A stretch of 23,064 nucleotides of DNA from assembly GCA_002633005.1 (NCBI GenBank), contig NMRA01000016.1, positions 136,122-159,185 of the forward strand, in the 5' to 3' direction. The notes beneath the pieces were generated by a model, which was given only the letters and a program-made list of their open reading frames with translations, ran no database searches and was not told where the DNA came from. A program made the position numbers and the translations under genes. Each line of letters begins with the position of its first letter. Position 1 is the stretch's first letter. Origin of the DNA: Phoronis australis. Taxonomy: Eukaryota; Phoronida; Phoronidae. Below are positions 10,071 through 18,985 of the stretch, in pieces.

Positions 10071-10363
10071 TCTTTCGGCTCAGACCATGCTTAAAACTTA
10101 ACCAACTGCGTCGCATTTTTGTGTGCAAATTGTTCGTACGTTTAACAATAAACCGCGCGTCACCCACTTGGATAATGTTGAGTGAGGTTTTGAGTACAAA
10201 GGTTAGCTAAACCCCTGGTCAAATTTACGGTAAAACGGACACAGCATGACATTCACATAAGATATAACAAATACTGACACGTACAGTTTTTAAAACATAA
10301 CTAATGATATGTAGAGAACTCAGTTATCTTAGCGAGGACGCCATCTGCAGGATATTTTCTTAC

Positions 10364-10451
10364 CTCGATAACATAAACCTGTTCGTAATTGGAAATCATC
10401 TACTCCGATGTCACTTCTGTAGTTATCTCCCTTTGTTGCCGTAATATATAT
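10364..10451 (-). CDS. MAM domain 2, exon 4 of 4
   Basis: The exon closes MAM 2: IYITATKGDNYRSDIGVDDF, then QLRTGLCYRG. It matches the family ending with the D-I-x-x-D-D motif and the last conserved cysteine. The acceptor is TAATTTCAG|ATA (phase 0) and the donor CGAG|GTAAGA (phase 1), over 88 bases. Confidence 0.87.
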
Positions 10452-10928
10452 CTGAAATTAGAATTAGTCCATTCATAAGCAAAGAGGCGCGTTTCCTCGC
10501 GTCTGCAACTATTTTTCAAATTAAGTTTCGAAGGAATTATCGACCTTGTGACATCTTTCATGGAGTACCAGATTCGACTAACACGTCTAAAATCATAACC
10601 TCGAGCATTTGGTCACTTTTTGTCCCAGGCATAGGGTTTATACATACACCACTCGTTCAACAACGCAAAATTTGCAACTGCACACATGCAGTGCTCTAAT
10701 TATTCTTCATCATTGACCGAAAATCTAACCCACAATTATGCATAAAATTCAAATTCTTTTTAAAATTACGACTTCAATGTTTACTGACTCAGGTGGTTAC
10801 AGTAGAAGACAATTCATGTAGTTACATAGTCTGTTAGATTTGGAAAACAAAACAACATTGGGGTTAATTGTAATTTTATTGTTCTTTTGGGCCACTCCAC
10901 CTTTGTTGATAGAATGAGTGACAAGTAC

Positions 10929-11101
10929 CTTGGTCGTGTTCTGAGGGATGGCCACCTTGGCGGTATGCCACATACGACCTTTGTTGCCATCTTTGTACCA
11001 CAACAGCTGCGACCCCATGAGAGTGTTGTGTACGTCAACCTGCAATCGGCCCATCGTGTTACCATACATGTGATATGAGAACTGCAGGCACATTTCTACA
11101 T
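10929..11101 (-). CDS. MAM domain 2, exon 3 of 4
   Basis: It carries the signature CLQFSYHMYGNTMGRL followed by QVDVHNTL and GNKGRMWHTAKVAIP, almost the same layout as MAM 1 exon 3. The acceptor is TTTCTCCGACAG|AT (phase 1) and the donor AAG|GTACTT (phase 0), over 173 bases. The difference in length from MAM 1 (191 bases) falls mainly after this core. Confidence 0.9.
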
Positions 11102-11351
11102 CTGTCGGAGAAATAAACAACTGATTAAGTACTTGAAACCAATTTGATAATGCGCATGAGACCAAATCTCGTTAAAATGTCATTTGATTGCAAACAATTG
11201 ACACTGTCTGTGTTGCCCTCATAATCATCTGTGGTCAAATGCAAGAACCTGTTGATATCCTTCCCGCCTCAATGTGCTCATGTAATCGTACAACTCAATT
11301 GACCAATCAGCGTTTAAGCAATTGTCAAAGTACATGAGCTTTGATAGATAC

Positions 11352-11481
11352 CTGGCAATGACACAAGAGTCTCCAGTACGGCTTTGTCACCAGGTAATGT
11401 GGGTAAAGAAGCTTCAAGGAAGACATATTCCAACCTGCTTGACGCATAGTCTGGACCAGTACCGGAAGACGGTGTGTGCCC
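11352..11481 (-). CDS. MAM domain 2, exon 2 of 4
   Basis: The exon encodes SSGTGPDYASSRLEYVFLEA, then GDKAVLETLVSLP, matching the MAM segment T-G-P...Y-x-F-x-E-A-S...G-x-x-A-x-L. It is 130 bases, phase 0 to 1. The acceptor AACTTAAG|GGG follows a long pyrimidine tract, seen on the plus strand as a run of adenines at 11495-11512. The donor is CCAG|GTATCT. Confidence 0.86.
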
Positions 11482-12045
11482 CTTAAGTTAAAAAAGTTAA
11501 AAAAAAAACTATCAAAAGTAGACTGGTCCATTATTACGGTATGAGGACTATAAAATTATTTCAAATATCCTGATTTAAATATCTTTGGTACGTCTACGCT
11601 AAGAACGCACTTGGCGAAAAGGAGCAAACAAAGCAAAACTTGGGCATTGAAAAACGTTATACTTGGATCACTTAATTGACCTTCAGTTCAACGACCCACT
11701 TCATGAAAACTGTTCTTACATTATCAAAATTTAATGAACTCAAATCTTTGACGAATTAAAAGACCCAAAATTTATCTGTACAGATATTTTTTATCATTTC
11801 GTTTTAACTGCTTACAAGAAGTTTCAGCCCACGAATAAATTCGTGTCGGTCCTGCCGAAACCTGTAGGTGTTTAGGCAACAGCGAAGTCTAGTTCGTCTT
11901 AAGTAGCTTTCATGTAACAGACTTGCAGGATTCACGTTGCGTTACATTCGTGCGCACATTGTGTTAACTGCAAGTGACCTATAATTCCTTGAGCAAATTG
12001 GAATTTGACGAAGTCAATGGAAAGATAAAACAAAGATCAACTTAC

Positions 12046-12143
12046 ACCAATTAAATGAATCCATTCAACATTTCCCGACATCGACTGGCCAAGGCATTCA
12101 CAGGGTGGACCTCCGATGCTTTCGAAGTCACATTTGCAGACAT
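12046..12143 (-). CDS. MAM domain 2, exon 1 of 4
   Basis: The exon opens a second MAM with VCKCDFESIGGPPCECLGQS, then a stretch ending VEWIHLIG. Unlike MAM 1, it keeps the canonical CDFE cysteine and the second cysteine, and adds extra ones (C-x-C and C-x-C pairs). Acceptor AAGGTTTTCAG|AT is phase 1 and donor GGT|GTAAGT is phase 0, over 98 bases. The usual D-D-x-D-W is degenerate (N-V-E-W). Confidence 0.83.
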
Positions 12144-12380
12144 CTGAAAACCTTTACTATCAAAACTTGCACAGGTTAGAAACACGTACTGTACATGTAG
12201 ACATTCACTCATCTCGTTCACAGTCCGTGCAGGCAAATACACTTGACAACACTTCGTCTGGTAAGAAACCCATTCATACTTTTAGCAAACACACACCACA
12301 CAGTTGCAAACTTGAGTAGAATAAGAACATTACCGGCTGAAGAGGGAGCAAAACCCTGTACTCGTATAGAATATATCTAC

Positions 12381-12477
12381 CTATCACAATCGGTAGTCCA
12401 CACCTGCCCGGATACGTGGTCACGTTGTCCAATGCCAGATCACCTTTGCTACCTCTTCTTGTGTATTTGAATACCAT
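12381..12477 (-). CDS. MAM domain 1, exon 4 of 4
   Basis: The exon closes MAM 1 with MVFKYTRRGSKGDLALDNV and a final cysteine in YPGRC. This is the family ending (I/V)-x-F-x-a-x-r-G...GDiAlDdv...C. The acceptor is TTTACATTTTCAG|ATG (phase 0) and the donor ATAG|GTAGAT (phase 1), over 97 bases. The intron before it, about 2.1 kb, is among the longest in the gene and contains the repeats at 12.6, 13.4 and 13.7 kb. Confidence 0.87.
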
Positions 12478-12569
12478 CTGAAAATGTAAACCCACGTAGG
12501 TGAGCTCTAGAGCACGTTTGTATCTTTTCTTATCTTGTAGCAGGCTGTCTTATTGGATTACCTTTCAAT

Positions 12570-12716
12570 TTACATTTAGGGGAGAGGGCAGGGCACAGTA
12601 TTGGCCAGGACTTTGCCCCTCAGACATTCGCACTCCCGAACTAACAAATGGAGTGTGGTAAAATTTAGGGGGCCATGGCATTCTTGCCTCCCCCCTTCCT
12701 AAATCTGCCACTGCTT
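12570..12716 (-). repeat. Dispersed repeat, copy 2 (opposite orientation)
   Basis: Read on the minus strand it begins CAGTGGCAGATTTAGGAAGG and contains GTTAGTTCGGGAGTGCGAATG and CTGCCCTCTCCCCTAAATG, matching the element at 9911-10070. The far end (low coordinates) lacks a clear terminal repeat and is probably truncated. It lies in intron 3 of MAM 1. Confidence 0.6.
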
Positions 12717-14568
12717 ATAGCTCTATTTGGGTATCGTGTGAGTAGCTTCCGCGCCTGTAGCGGCAGCGTTATTAGCTCATAAGGAATATAATCTATGTTG
12801 GATTGGATTAGAGTTAGAGGGCTTCTCATAATAAGGGCAATGGAAGAACGTCAATTTATTTGAGCAAAAACCTTCAATTAAAGTGTTGGTATAACATCGC
12901 GACTTAATCCACGTTTGGAGACATATGAATTATGTGACGAATACATGGGCGCATGTTTAATAATATATGGATACCTTCTGTATGGAATACGCCTGTATAC
13001 GTCGTATTTCTCTGGAGTTGCCGGTAATTTAGTGCATACACCACATTTTTGACGGGTGGCTCACACGCCCAACCCTCCATTTGGTGTACGTACATCACGT
13101 GATGGCCGAGACAAGTTACTTAATGTATGCAGGGAGAAAACAACAGCAAGCCGTGGAAACGGTGCAGTGCGACTTACCAGCACATGTGAACTATTTTCCA
13201 GCCATACCAGGATCTTGTCAAACAAACGAGATCCCAATTGTTTCCCCAACAAATCCCCATTTAGAGTTTCACACCAAGATATTTCTTGAGACCGCATTTC
13301 TCACACCGCAAAGCTTATTTTTGTGAATTCGCAACAGGTGGCAAAGGCATAATTTTTGTGCTCACCTACGCCAAAAAAACCGACTTTATTTCTGTCTATG
13401 TTGAGACCGAAGACCAAAATCTGGGCTCCGATTCACGAAACCATTTTGGTCATAACTTAAACCGAAATATCAATGCTGTTAACCTGTCACATGTCATGTC
13501 GCGCTTGTTGAACACTGAAGTTGAAGTCATTCCAATAATCAAATTGCAGAACTAGACTTTCATGAAACGGAGCCTAGATTTTTTTGTGAAACATAGTTTT
13601 TGAAATTGTGTCTTCCATCATAACTCATTTCGAATTTTGATCTTAATTTTGAGAATTTTTGTCTCACATTTTAAGTTATAAGTCGCTTTTCATGAAACGG
13701 ACCTTAAGGCGTACCTCACCGACAACGTATATTTATTAGGGAGTACTGGGATATATCGGTACATTATCGCCATCTAACGGATGGAATCGAAGGCGTGCTC
13801 TTTCAGCTGTTCAATTGTTGGATTCATTATGCTAGAAACACCAGTGAGCCACCGTCCATTGCAGATATTTCACAAATCTCCAACAACCATACATTTATTT
13901 TCTCTAAGTATTAATGGCCTCATGCTGTAGTATCCCATTCTGTCGGGTGGGGTCTCTGACGGTCACCTCAACGTCCAACTGAAGTACAAGTAGTTGGGGT
14001 TTTCCTGAGATCTGCCTCAATTCAATCTATTCCTTGAAGTACGTCGTGGTGGAGGGAAAGAGGACGCTTTCGAAATAAGGCAATTTCTAAGGTGACCTTA
14101 GCCGAAGACTAACTTGGCAAGGTGCATAGTACAAAAGGTCTGCCTGAAAAACCTCCATTACCACTAATTCCAGTGTGCTTAACTCAGAGAATGATTTGAC
14201 TTGCTCGTCCCGTGTTAGAGAACAGCAATAACAGGAAAAGTTCCGTGCGTTTGCTATGATGTCTAATGGTTGAGGACAGAAAGATGTCAGTAGAGGTTCA
14301 AAGTTCGTCAACTGTGAGGCCTTTAAACAGCAAGAAAAATTACGCCTAAAAGAAGACATTTCATGTGCTTTATTAAAACGTCCAACGCTTTATAAATACG
14401 CCACAGGTGCGCCCAAAATTGAAAAAGCGTTAACATTTTAACGTATGACAACGTTTTAGAGAAAGTTTGACACTTTGGTATGCGCTAAGTGAGACTGTGT
14501 CACTGTGGCGGCTCTGTTTATGGTGTGACAGGGTTCTTATAGACTTGAGAAAACATAGGTGTACTCAC
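12717..14568. other. Intron sequence (between MAM 1 exons 3 and 4)
   Basis: No EGF, CUB or MAM exon was recognised. It holds the motif repeats at 13.4-13.7 kb. The minus-strand frame near 13165-13290 ends at a strong donor (CTG|GTAAGT) but has no phase-compatible acceptor, so it is not called. Confidence 0.5.
13424..13703. repeat. Small inverted-repeat element remnants
   Basis: GGCTCCGATTCACGAAACC at 13424-13442 faces the inverted match CTTTCATGAAACGGAGCC at 13557-13574, giving a unit of about 150 bases with inverted ends. A further copy of the end (CTTTTCATGAAACGGACC) lies at about 13686-13703. This looks like the end of one small inverted-repeat element and a part of another, or a nested pair. 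Confidence 0.5.
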
Positions 14569-14759
14569 TCTACACTGAGTGGTGCTGAACGGTATATTAA
14601 TTTGTTCGCGTTTCCAATCGTTGCCTTGGTTTCCACTCCTTGAAAAGATAGTTCGTGAAGGTTTTGATGCGTTTTTGCATTCGACGATGACGTCAAAGTC
14701 ACCCATCGTTGATCCATACATGTGATAGTGGAATTCCAAGCATCTCCCGTTGTTCATAG
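14569..14759 (-). CDS. MAM domain 1, exon 3 of 4
   Basis: This 191-base exon holds the MAM hallmark CLEFHYHMYGSTMGDF, followed by a variable loop and GNQGNDWKREQINIP, matching the C-L-x-F-x-Y-H-M-Y-G and G-x-x-W...v-x-i-P signatures. Acceptor TTTTATCTTGTAG|CT is phase 1 and donor AGA|GTGAGT is phase 0. The last residues, STTQCR, lead straight into the closing strand on the exon at 12477. Confidence 0.9.
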
Positions 14760-14811
14760 CTACAAGATAAAATCTTTAAATAATTTTCAGGAGAAGTGGT
14801 CTCAGGCGTGT

Positions 14812-14910
14812 GTTCCGTAGACGCAAGATCCTCGCGAAAACGAAAAAACCTTCGCCAGATATCGCCTTGTGATCATAATAGCTTTCTTCGCCAGACTCTT
14901 GCGTTTACAG
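14812..14910. repeat. Short inverted-repeat element
   Basis: GTTCCGTAGACGCAAGATCC with CTCGCGAAAACG on the left faces GAAGAAAGC...TCTTGCGTTTACAGAAC on the right. The ends share GTTC(C/T)GTA(A/G)ACGCAAGA as inverted repeats over about 95-100 bases. A relative lies near 21.41-21.49 kb. It sits in the intron just upstream of MAM 1 exon 3. Confidence 0.55.
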
Positions 14911-15221
14911 AACCCAACCCGAAGCTTCAAGAAAAGGAGTAGGCCCGTACGAATTATCTTCAGGAACGGGTGCTCTATGCTGTAAAAATTATTATGATCA
15001 TGCTGTCAAAGGAGCGACACGTGGGTTCTCATTGACATTTCCGGATACTTTGAAGGAAACAGGTTTGCCTAAATCATAAAAGGCATACAAGCGGCGTTTC
15101 TTTGGTCGTGTACAGTGTACGTAGGGTCTTGCTTCTTCTAATTTTCCTTTCACCCAAAAAGTTTCGTATCAACGAATGCACAACGGACAATGAAAAATCA
15201 TCATTTTTAGATTTCACTTAC

Positions 15222-15345
15222 GTAAGTACTTTGATCCAAGCTTTATTATATCGCCTTTCTTTAAAGGGTATGACGCTTCAACATAGGCGTAGTGATCTGA
15301 CTGGAATCCGCCAACAGGTCCGGTACCGAAAGTAACAGTGCCACC
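15222..15345 (-). CDS. MAM domain 1, exon 2 of 4
   Basis: The 124-base exon (phase 0 to 1) encodes the GTVTFGTGPVGGF segment followed by the strand DHYAYVEASYP and the DIIKLGSKYL strand. These match the MAM consensus GP-x-x-D...G-Y-x-x-V-E-A-S...A-x-L-x-S. The acceptor is CTACATTGCAG|GG and the donor TTAC|GTAAGT. It joins exon 3 through a proline codon split C|CT. Confidence 0.87.
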
Positions 15346-15635
15346 CTGCAATGTAGTCATGAACAAGATTCATACTGAGCAAACCACATTTTTCGGTAGG
15401 TGCATGCGCATCCAAGACGAGCCGCCCCGACACCTGGTGTATATTTTATTGTATGTGTTTTATGTACCGCATGACTCGAGTTCTCCCTCTTAATTACGTC
15501 TACCTCTATGCTTGAGGAGATCCATGTAGCCAATGGTGACCCGGGAAAAAAGCGTGCTGTTGTTTGAGCCACTCTTTCACCACCCCACCCCACACCACCC
15601 CAGCTACGAAGTCGGTTTTAACCTGTGTCACTTAC

Positions 15636-15727
15636 CTTCTGTCTTCGCCAGTCCGCATCATCGTCGTCTAAATTTTCCAAGAAACCGAACGATTTTTCGA
15701 AGTCTGCCACCATTTTCTTATTTTTCA
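15636..15727 (-). CDS. MAM domain 1, exon 1 of 4
   Basis: The exon carries the start of a MAM domain: VADFEKSFGFLENLDDDDAD followed by W. This matches the family opening (C)DFE...gW...DD-x-DW. Acceptor GTATTTCAG|TG is phase 1 and donor AAG|GTAAGT is phase 0, over 92 bases. Both cysteines usual at the start of a MAM (before DFE and after it) are missing. MAM domains mediate homophilic or heterophilic contacts in receptor phosphatases, meprins and neuropilins. Confidence 0.87.
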
Positions 15728-16181
15728 CTGAAATACAACATCGAAATAGTCTCTGCTTTGAACAGTGCAAATGGTCAAGTGCTTGAAATACATCGGACAT
15801 GCGCACATGCAGTCCACATAGTAAGACCCGTTGCACGAAACACCTTAATTGACGCTCGTGAGAACCCTCATGTGCTTATTTTTGCCAGACTCTTCCACAG
15901 AGAGATTGAAGAAGACCGTATCTACGAGAACCACCTTTTTCCACAACTGATACTTGACGTTTGGTCCAATTAACGTTAACTTTACAGACAGCGTCCACGG
16001 TCACCACTGCGTTCGCTTGACTGGTCATCTCATGTCATCGCCTCCCCAGCAAAGTATAGTCTCGTGAACCCCCAGGAATACACGTATCCGTATGTAATGC
16101 TCTATTCACATTATTTTGCGATTCTATGAGACTTGGCAAATTTAGAATGACAGGTTCGGAAAAAATAACAGAGTAACAAAC

Positions 16182-16298
16182 CTGGGTCTTTGCATCTTGG
16201 TCCCGTAAAGAAAGGAGGACATTCACATTTAAACGTCCTCTCTTGGGTAATGTAAATACATGTGGATGCCCCAAAACAAGGATTCGACAGGCATGGGT
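16182..16298 (-). CDS. EGF-like domain exon (module 2)
   Basis: The 117-base exon has phase 1 at both ends, acceptor CTGCTGTTACAG|AC and donor CCCAG|GTTTGT. It encodes one EGF domain of 39 residues: PCLSNPCFGASTC, then FKCECPPFFTGPRCKDP. All six cysteines are present with normal EGF spacing, and the final loop CPPFFTGPRC is typical. It lies directly before the first certain MAM domain. Confidence 0.87.
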
Positions 16299-16682
16299 CT
16301 GTAACAGCAGGTAAAAAGTTGTGAGATGCCTAGTGCAAAATGCAACAACAGTTTCGTGAGAAAATAAGTCCTCCTCGAGCCGAGGCCAGCTGCTGAACTC
16401 TGTTTCAGTAGCGGGAGTACGATGAAGGTCTTTAAGTGCACCTGGACGAGACGCTAGCCCAAAGCAGGTTAAACTTACTATGCAGCTGAGATTGGTTATG
16501 AGCTGAATCGATTGGAATAATGAAAGACTTACATGTATCAACAAGTCCACATATCACGTGGGACCGAGTACTAGTGGCCTCTAGAGGACGAAAAGGCAAC
16601 TTTAAACTTTCGATCAAAACACACCAAATCCTTTGACATACAGTGTAAAAGAGAAGTAAAATAATGTGCTCCCCTATGGCAC

Positions 16683-16761
16683 CCGCTGCGAAACGGATTG
16701 TGATGGTAAACTTGGTGGCGCTAAGAGTAACTGGTCCCGTGCCATCAGCACCAGTTGTTTC
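16683..16761 (-). CDS. Uncertain exon paired with the one at 18.2 kb
   Basis: A good acceptor GGATTCTTTCAG|GAAACA opens a 79-base frame reading ETTGADGTGPVTLSATKF, then TITIRFAAG. It ends at a weak donor GCGG|GTGCCA. Phases are 0 to 1, the same as exon 2 of the MAM domains, and the GTGP motif is the one found in MAM1 and MAM2 exon 2. It would leave phase 1, which is what the following EGF exon needs. It lacks the rest of a MAM exon 2, and no MAM exon 3 or 4 follows before the EGF. It could be skipped entirely without breaking the frame. Confidence 0.35.
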
Positions 16762-17461
16762 CTGAAAGAATCCCAATGAGGCCACGCGCCTTGATCAAGG
16801 GAACAAATGTGCGACACAGCAGCAGAAGCCAGGTTCTACATCAACGTCCTAACGATTCAGAGTTCACCAAATTAACTCCTCTGGCTTTCAAACGATTATC
16901 GTCATTATAAATGACGGTTTAAAGAATCATGCTGCCATTTGATCAATGAATTTGGCACATTTGAACCTTTTTAGTCGATATTGATAAAAACGAAAGTTCT
17001 AGTTAAAAAATCAACATTTCTTCAAACCGGGAATTTCGATGCAATGCATGTATGATTTGAAACCACTTTTTCCTTAGTTTTAATATTGTTCCTGGCATTA
17101 TCGTTCTAATCAAATGGCAAACTGTTATGAACTGGCTCCCTTGACAAAAATAGATCGGCTAGCATCTACACCACCAGTATTAGAGCCGAGAAAGTGAAAG
17201 ATTACCACGTCCCTCAGTCCAGTAGATGTTTTCTGAACTTGCTCACTGCACCAAAATGACTCTTACAGAAAATAAAGTATATCAAACATACCAAAACCCT
17301 TCCCTCTTTTATGTAACCACAATCTTCTACCCCATACCGGTTATCTTTCGGGCTTTTGGGTTATTTCTTGGGAGCGCGAAAACGTTGCAACTGGCTTAAA
17401 CATGGTAATTTTTCATATCACACGCGTTCGCGAGCCGCGTTAAATGTCTTGAATAGACAAG

Positions 17462-17536
17462 TTAGTGTGTTTAGATCAGCCTTAAGACGGATTTGAACTC
17501 ACGACCTCAGCGGCCGCAGGTCAACGCTTCTCTAAA
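17462..17536 (-). repeat. tRNA-like SINE fragment
   Basis: On the minus strand the segment reads AGAGAAGCGTTGACC, GAGGTCGTGAGTTCAAATCC. The GTTCAAATC part fits the polymerase III B-box (GWTCRANNC), and the run GAGGTCGTGAGTTCAAATCC is typical of tRNA-derived SINEs. It does not fold as a full tRNA: the T-stem is not complementary. Its 5' part appears to be cut off by the inverted-repeat element that starts at 17537. Confidence 0.5.
17530..17536. repeat. Left target-site duplication CTCTAAA
   Basis: This is a direct repeat of the seven bases at 17997-18003, immediately outside the terminal inverted repeat. Confidence 0.7.
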
Positions 17537-17996
17537 CACCCGTTCCTAACGCCGTAACACCATTCAAGAGTCTGTTAAATGCAAGCCGTTACATGCTTGC
17601 AGCTCACTGTAATATATTACTACATTACGTTATACACTGTAACACTCTTCAACAAGCCCACAATGAGACGGCCTTTTTTGAGCAACGAGAACAAGTGCGA
17701 AGTCGCGAGACCTAAGAGTTCGGGAATAGCGGTACTTTCATCTGAGGCTGGCATTTTGTAAATTCGGTGCAAAATACAGATTCCCGCTAGTCTCGAAGCT
17801 GAATATAAGCCAAAATCTTGGCAACAAGAGTAAACATCTACTTCATCCTGGAGCGCACTGTAACACGCATGTAAGACTCGCTGAAGAGTGTTAGGGTGTA
17901 TAATGTATTGTAGTAATATATTACAGTGAGCTGCAAGCATGTAACGGCTTGCATTTTATAGACTCTTGAATGGTGTTACGGCGTTTGGAATGGGTG
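17537..17996. mobile_element. 460-base inverted-repeat transposon (MITE-like) with 7-base target duplication
   Basis: The left arm 17537-17652 (CACCCGTTCCTAACGCCGTA...) and right arm 17882-17996 are inverted repeats of about 115 bases with roughly 93 percent identity by eye. CTCTAAA flanks both sides (17530-17536 and 17997-18003), as expected for a target-site duplication. The 230-base middle has no transposase. Seven or eight base duplications fit hAT-like or related DNA transposons, but the family is not established. Confidence 0.8.
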
Positions 17997-18003
17997 CTCT
18001 AAA
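17997..18003. repeat. Right target-site duplication CTCTAAA
   Basis: It matches 17530-17536 exactly. After it the sequence continues AACACATGTC, which may be the displaced part of the SINE. Confidence 0.7.
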
Positions 18004-18141
18004 ACACATGTCTGGTAAATAGCAAACTATTTAAGCGTCTTTAACTGATACATTCACCGACTTCGATTTCATCGAATGACAGGCGACCAACGGTATGATT
18101 TGTAATGAAGTCTCAAAAACAAAAAAAAAATTTGTTGTTAC

Positions 18142-18254
18142 CCAGCATTGGTCAAACTTAATAACTTCATATGTTTGTCCCATCCAACAATAGTCACAAT
18201 AAAAAGCTTTCGGCAAAAAAACAGAGTATTCCATATCAATGAACGGTGTGTAAA
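18142..18254 (-). CDS. Uncertain exon, possibly the first half of a divergent MAM-like module
   Basis: This stretch is open for 113 bases between ATTAG|TTTACAC (phase 1) and TGG|GTAACA (phase 0). It reads YTPFIDMEYSVFLPK, then YCDYCWMGQTYEVIKFDQCW. The phases 1 to 0 are the same as the first exon of the three MAM domains, and the ending W recalls the MAM D-D-x-D-W motif. The acceptor has a poor pyrimidine tract, and the cysteines do not follow the MAM pattern well. It may be a decayed or divergent MAM start, an unknown domain, or a chance open frame in an intron. Confidence 0.3.
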
Positions 18255-18842
18255 CTAATGTCGACATTACAACCTTCGTAGATAAGACCAGGCGTAAGAA
18301 CGTTGATAAAACGGACCCCAATGCAACAAAAGTCACGTTACACAACAAATATTGCAATAGTTACCGCGCAATTTCGTACACGTATTACACATAGTTATTC
18401 ACATACTTCCGAGTGCCAACTGTCCCCCTCAACTCACACTCTTCTCCACAGCTCAACACCAGTTACTGTATGCCCATGGGTAAGAACGGGTTTGAGTTCT
18501 GAGATAAAACCGTGCGCCTTGAGGTTTCGTGAAAAGTGACTCACGTCTTTTGAGACAGAAAGTTGGTTTTACGGTCCCACTTAACAATTGTCAATTAAGA
18601 CTAAGTCATGTAGCGATTAACACGTAACTGCATTGAAATAATTTGTACAAATCTTCTCAATATAGAACAATTGTGAACATATTCTCAGATGCTACATATG
18701 TTTGTTGAAGTGAGTTTTAATTATTTTTCATAAATAGTTATGTGGAGTGTACGACCAAATTTCTTTCATGATTATTACAAGTATGTCACTTTACAGGAAA
18801 CAGACCCTGGTCCATGAAGCAATCGTAGTGGAAGTTACATAC

Positions 18843-18985
18843 CGTTTTTTATCGACGCAAAAACAGATACGTTAAAACTTCCCCCGTAGGCCATTTTTGG
18901 TATTTCCCTGAAGATAACCAGAGCAGACCTCATGCGAAAGTCGTTCAACGTTGACAGGTCTGCCGGCGGAGTCATTCCACATAAC
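18843..18985 (-). CDS. CUB domain, exon 3 of 3
   Basis: The exon completes the CUB domain. The fourth cysteine lies in LCGMTPPADLSTLND, matching the family motif (Y/L)CG...P...S..N. It is followed by the hydrophobic strands RMRSALVIFRE and YGGSFNVSVFA, matching the closing GF-x-x-x-Y/F strand. The acceptor TTCATTTTGTTTAG|G receives phase 2, and the donor AACG|GTATGT leaves phase 1, over 143 bases. The whole three-exon CUB therefore has outer phases 1 and 1, like the EGF modules beside it. With it the domain has four cysteines, the full CUB complement. Confidence 0.82.

Noticed and set aside
13165-13290. Minus-strand open stretch ending at a strong donor CTG|GTAAGT
   Set aside because: The only acceptor nearby gives phase 1 to 0, which does not fit between MAM 1 exons 3 (ends phase 0) and 4 (starts phase 0). 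The content matches no domain.
13900-13980. Minus-strand TTCAG|TTGGACGTTGAGGTGACC, resembling a MAM strand (LDVEVTV)
   Set aside because: No suitable donor follows in frame, and MAM 1 is complete without it.
17462-17536. Functional tRNA gene on the minus strand
   Set aside because: Only a B-box-like part is present, the T-stem does not pair, and the 5' half is missing or displaced by a transposon.
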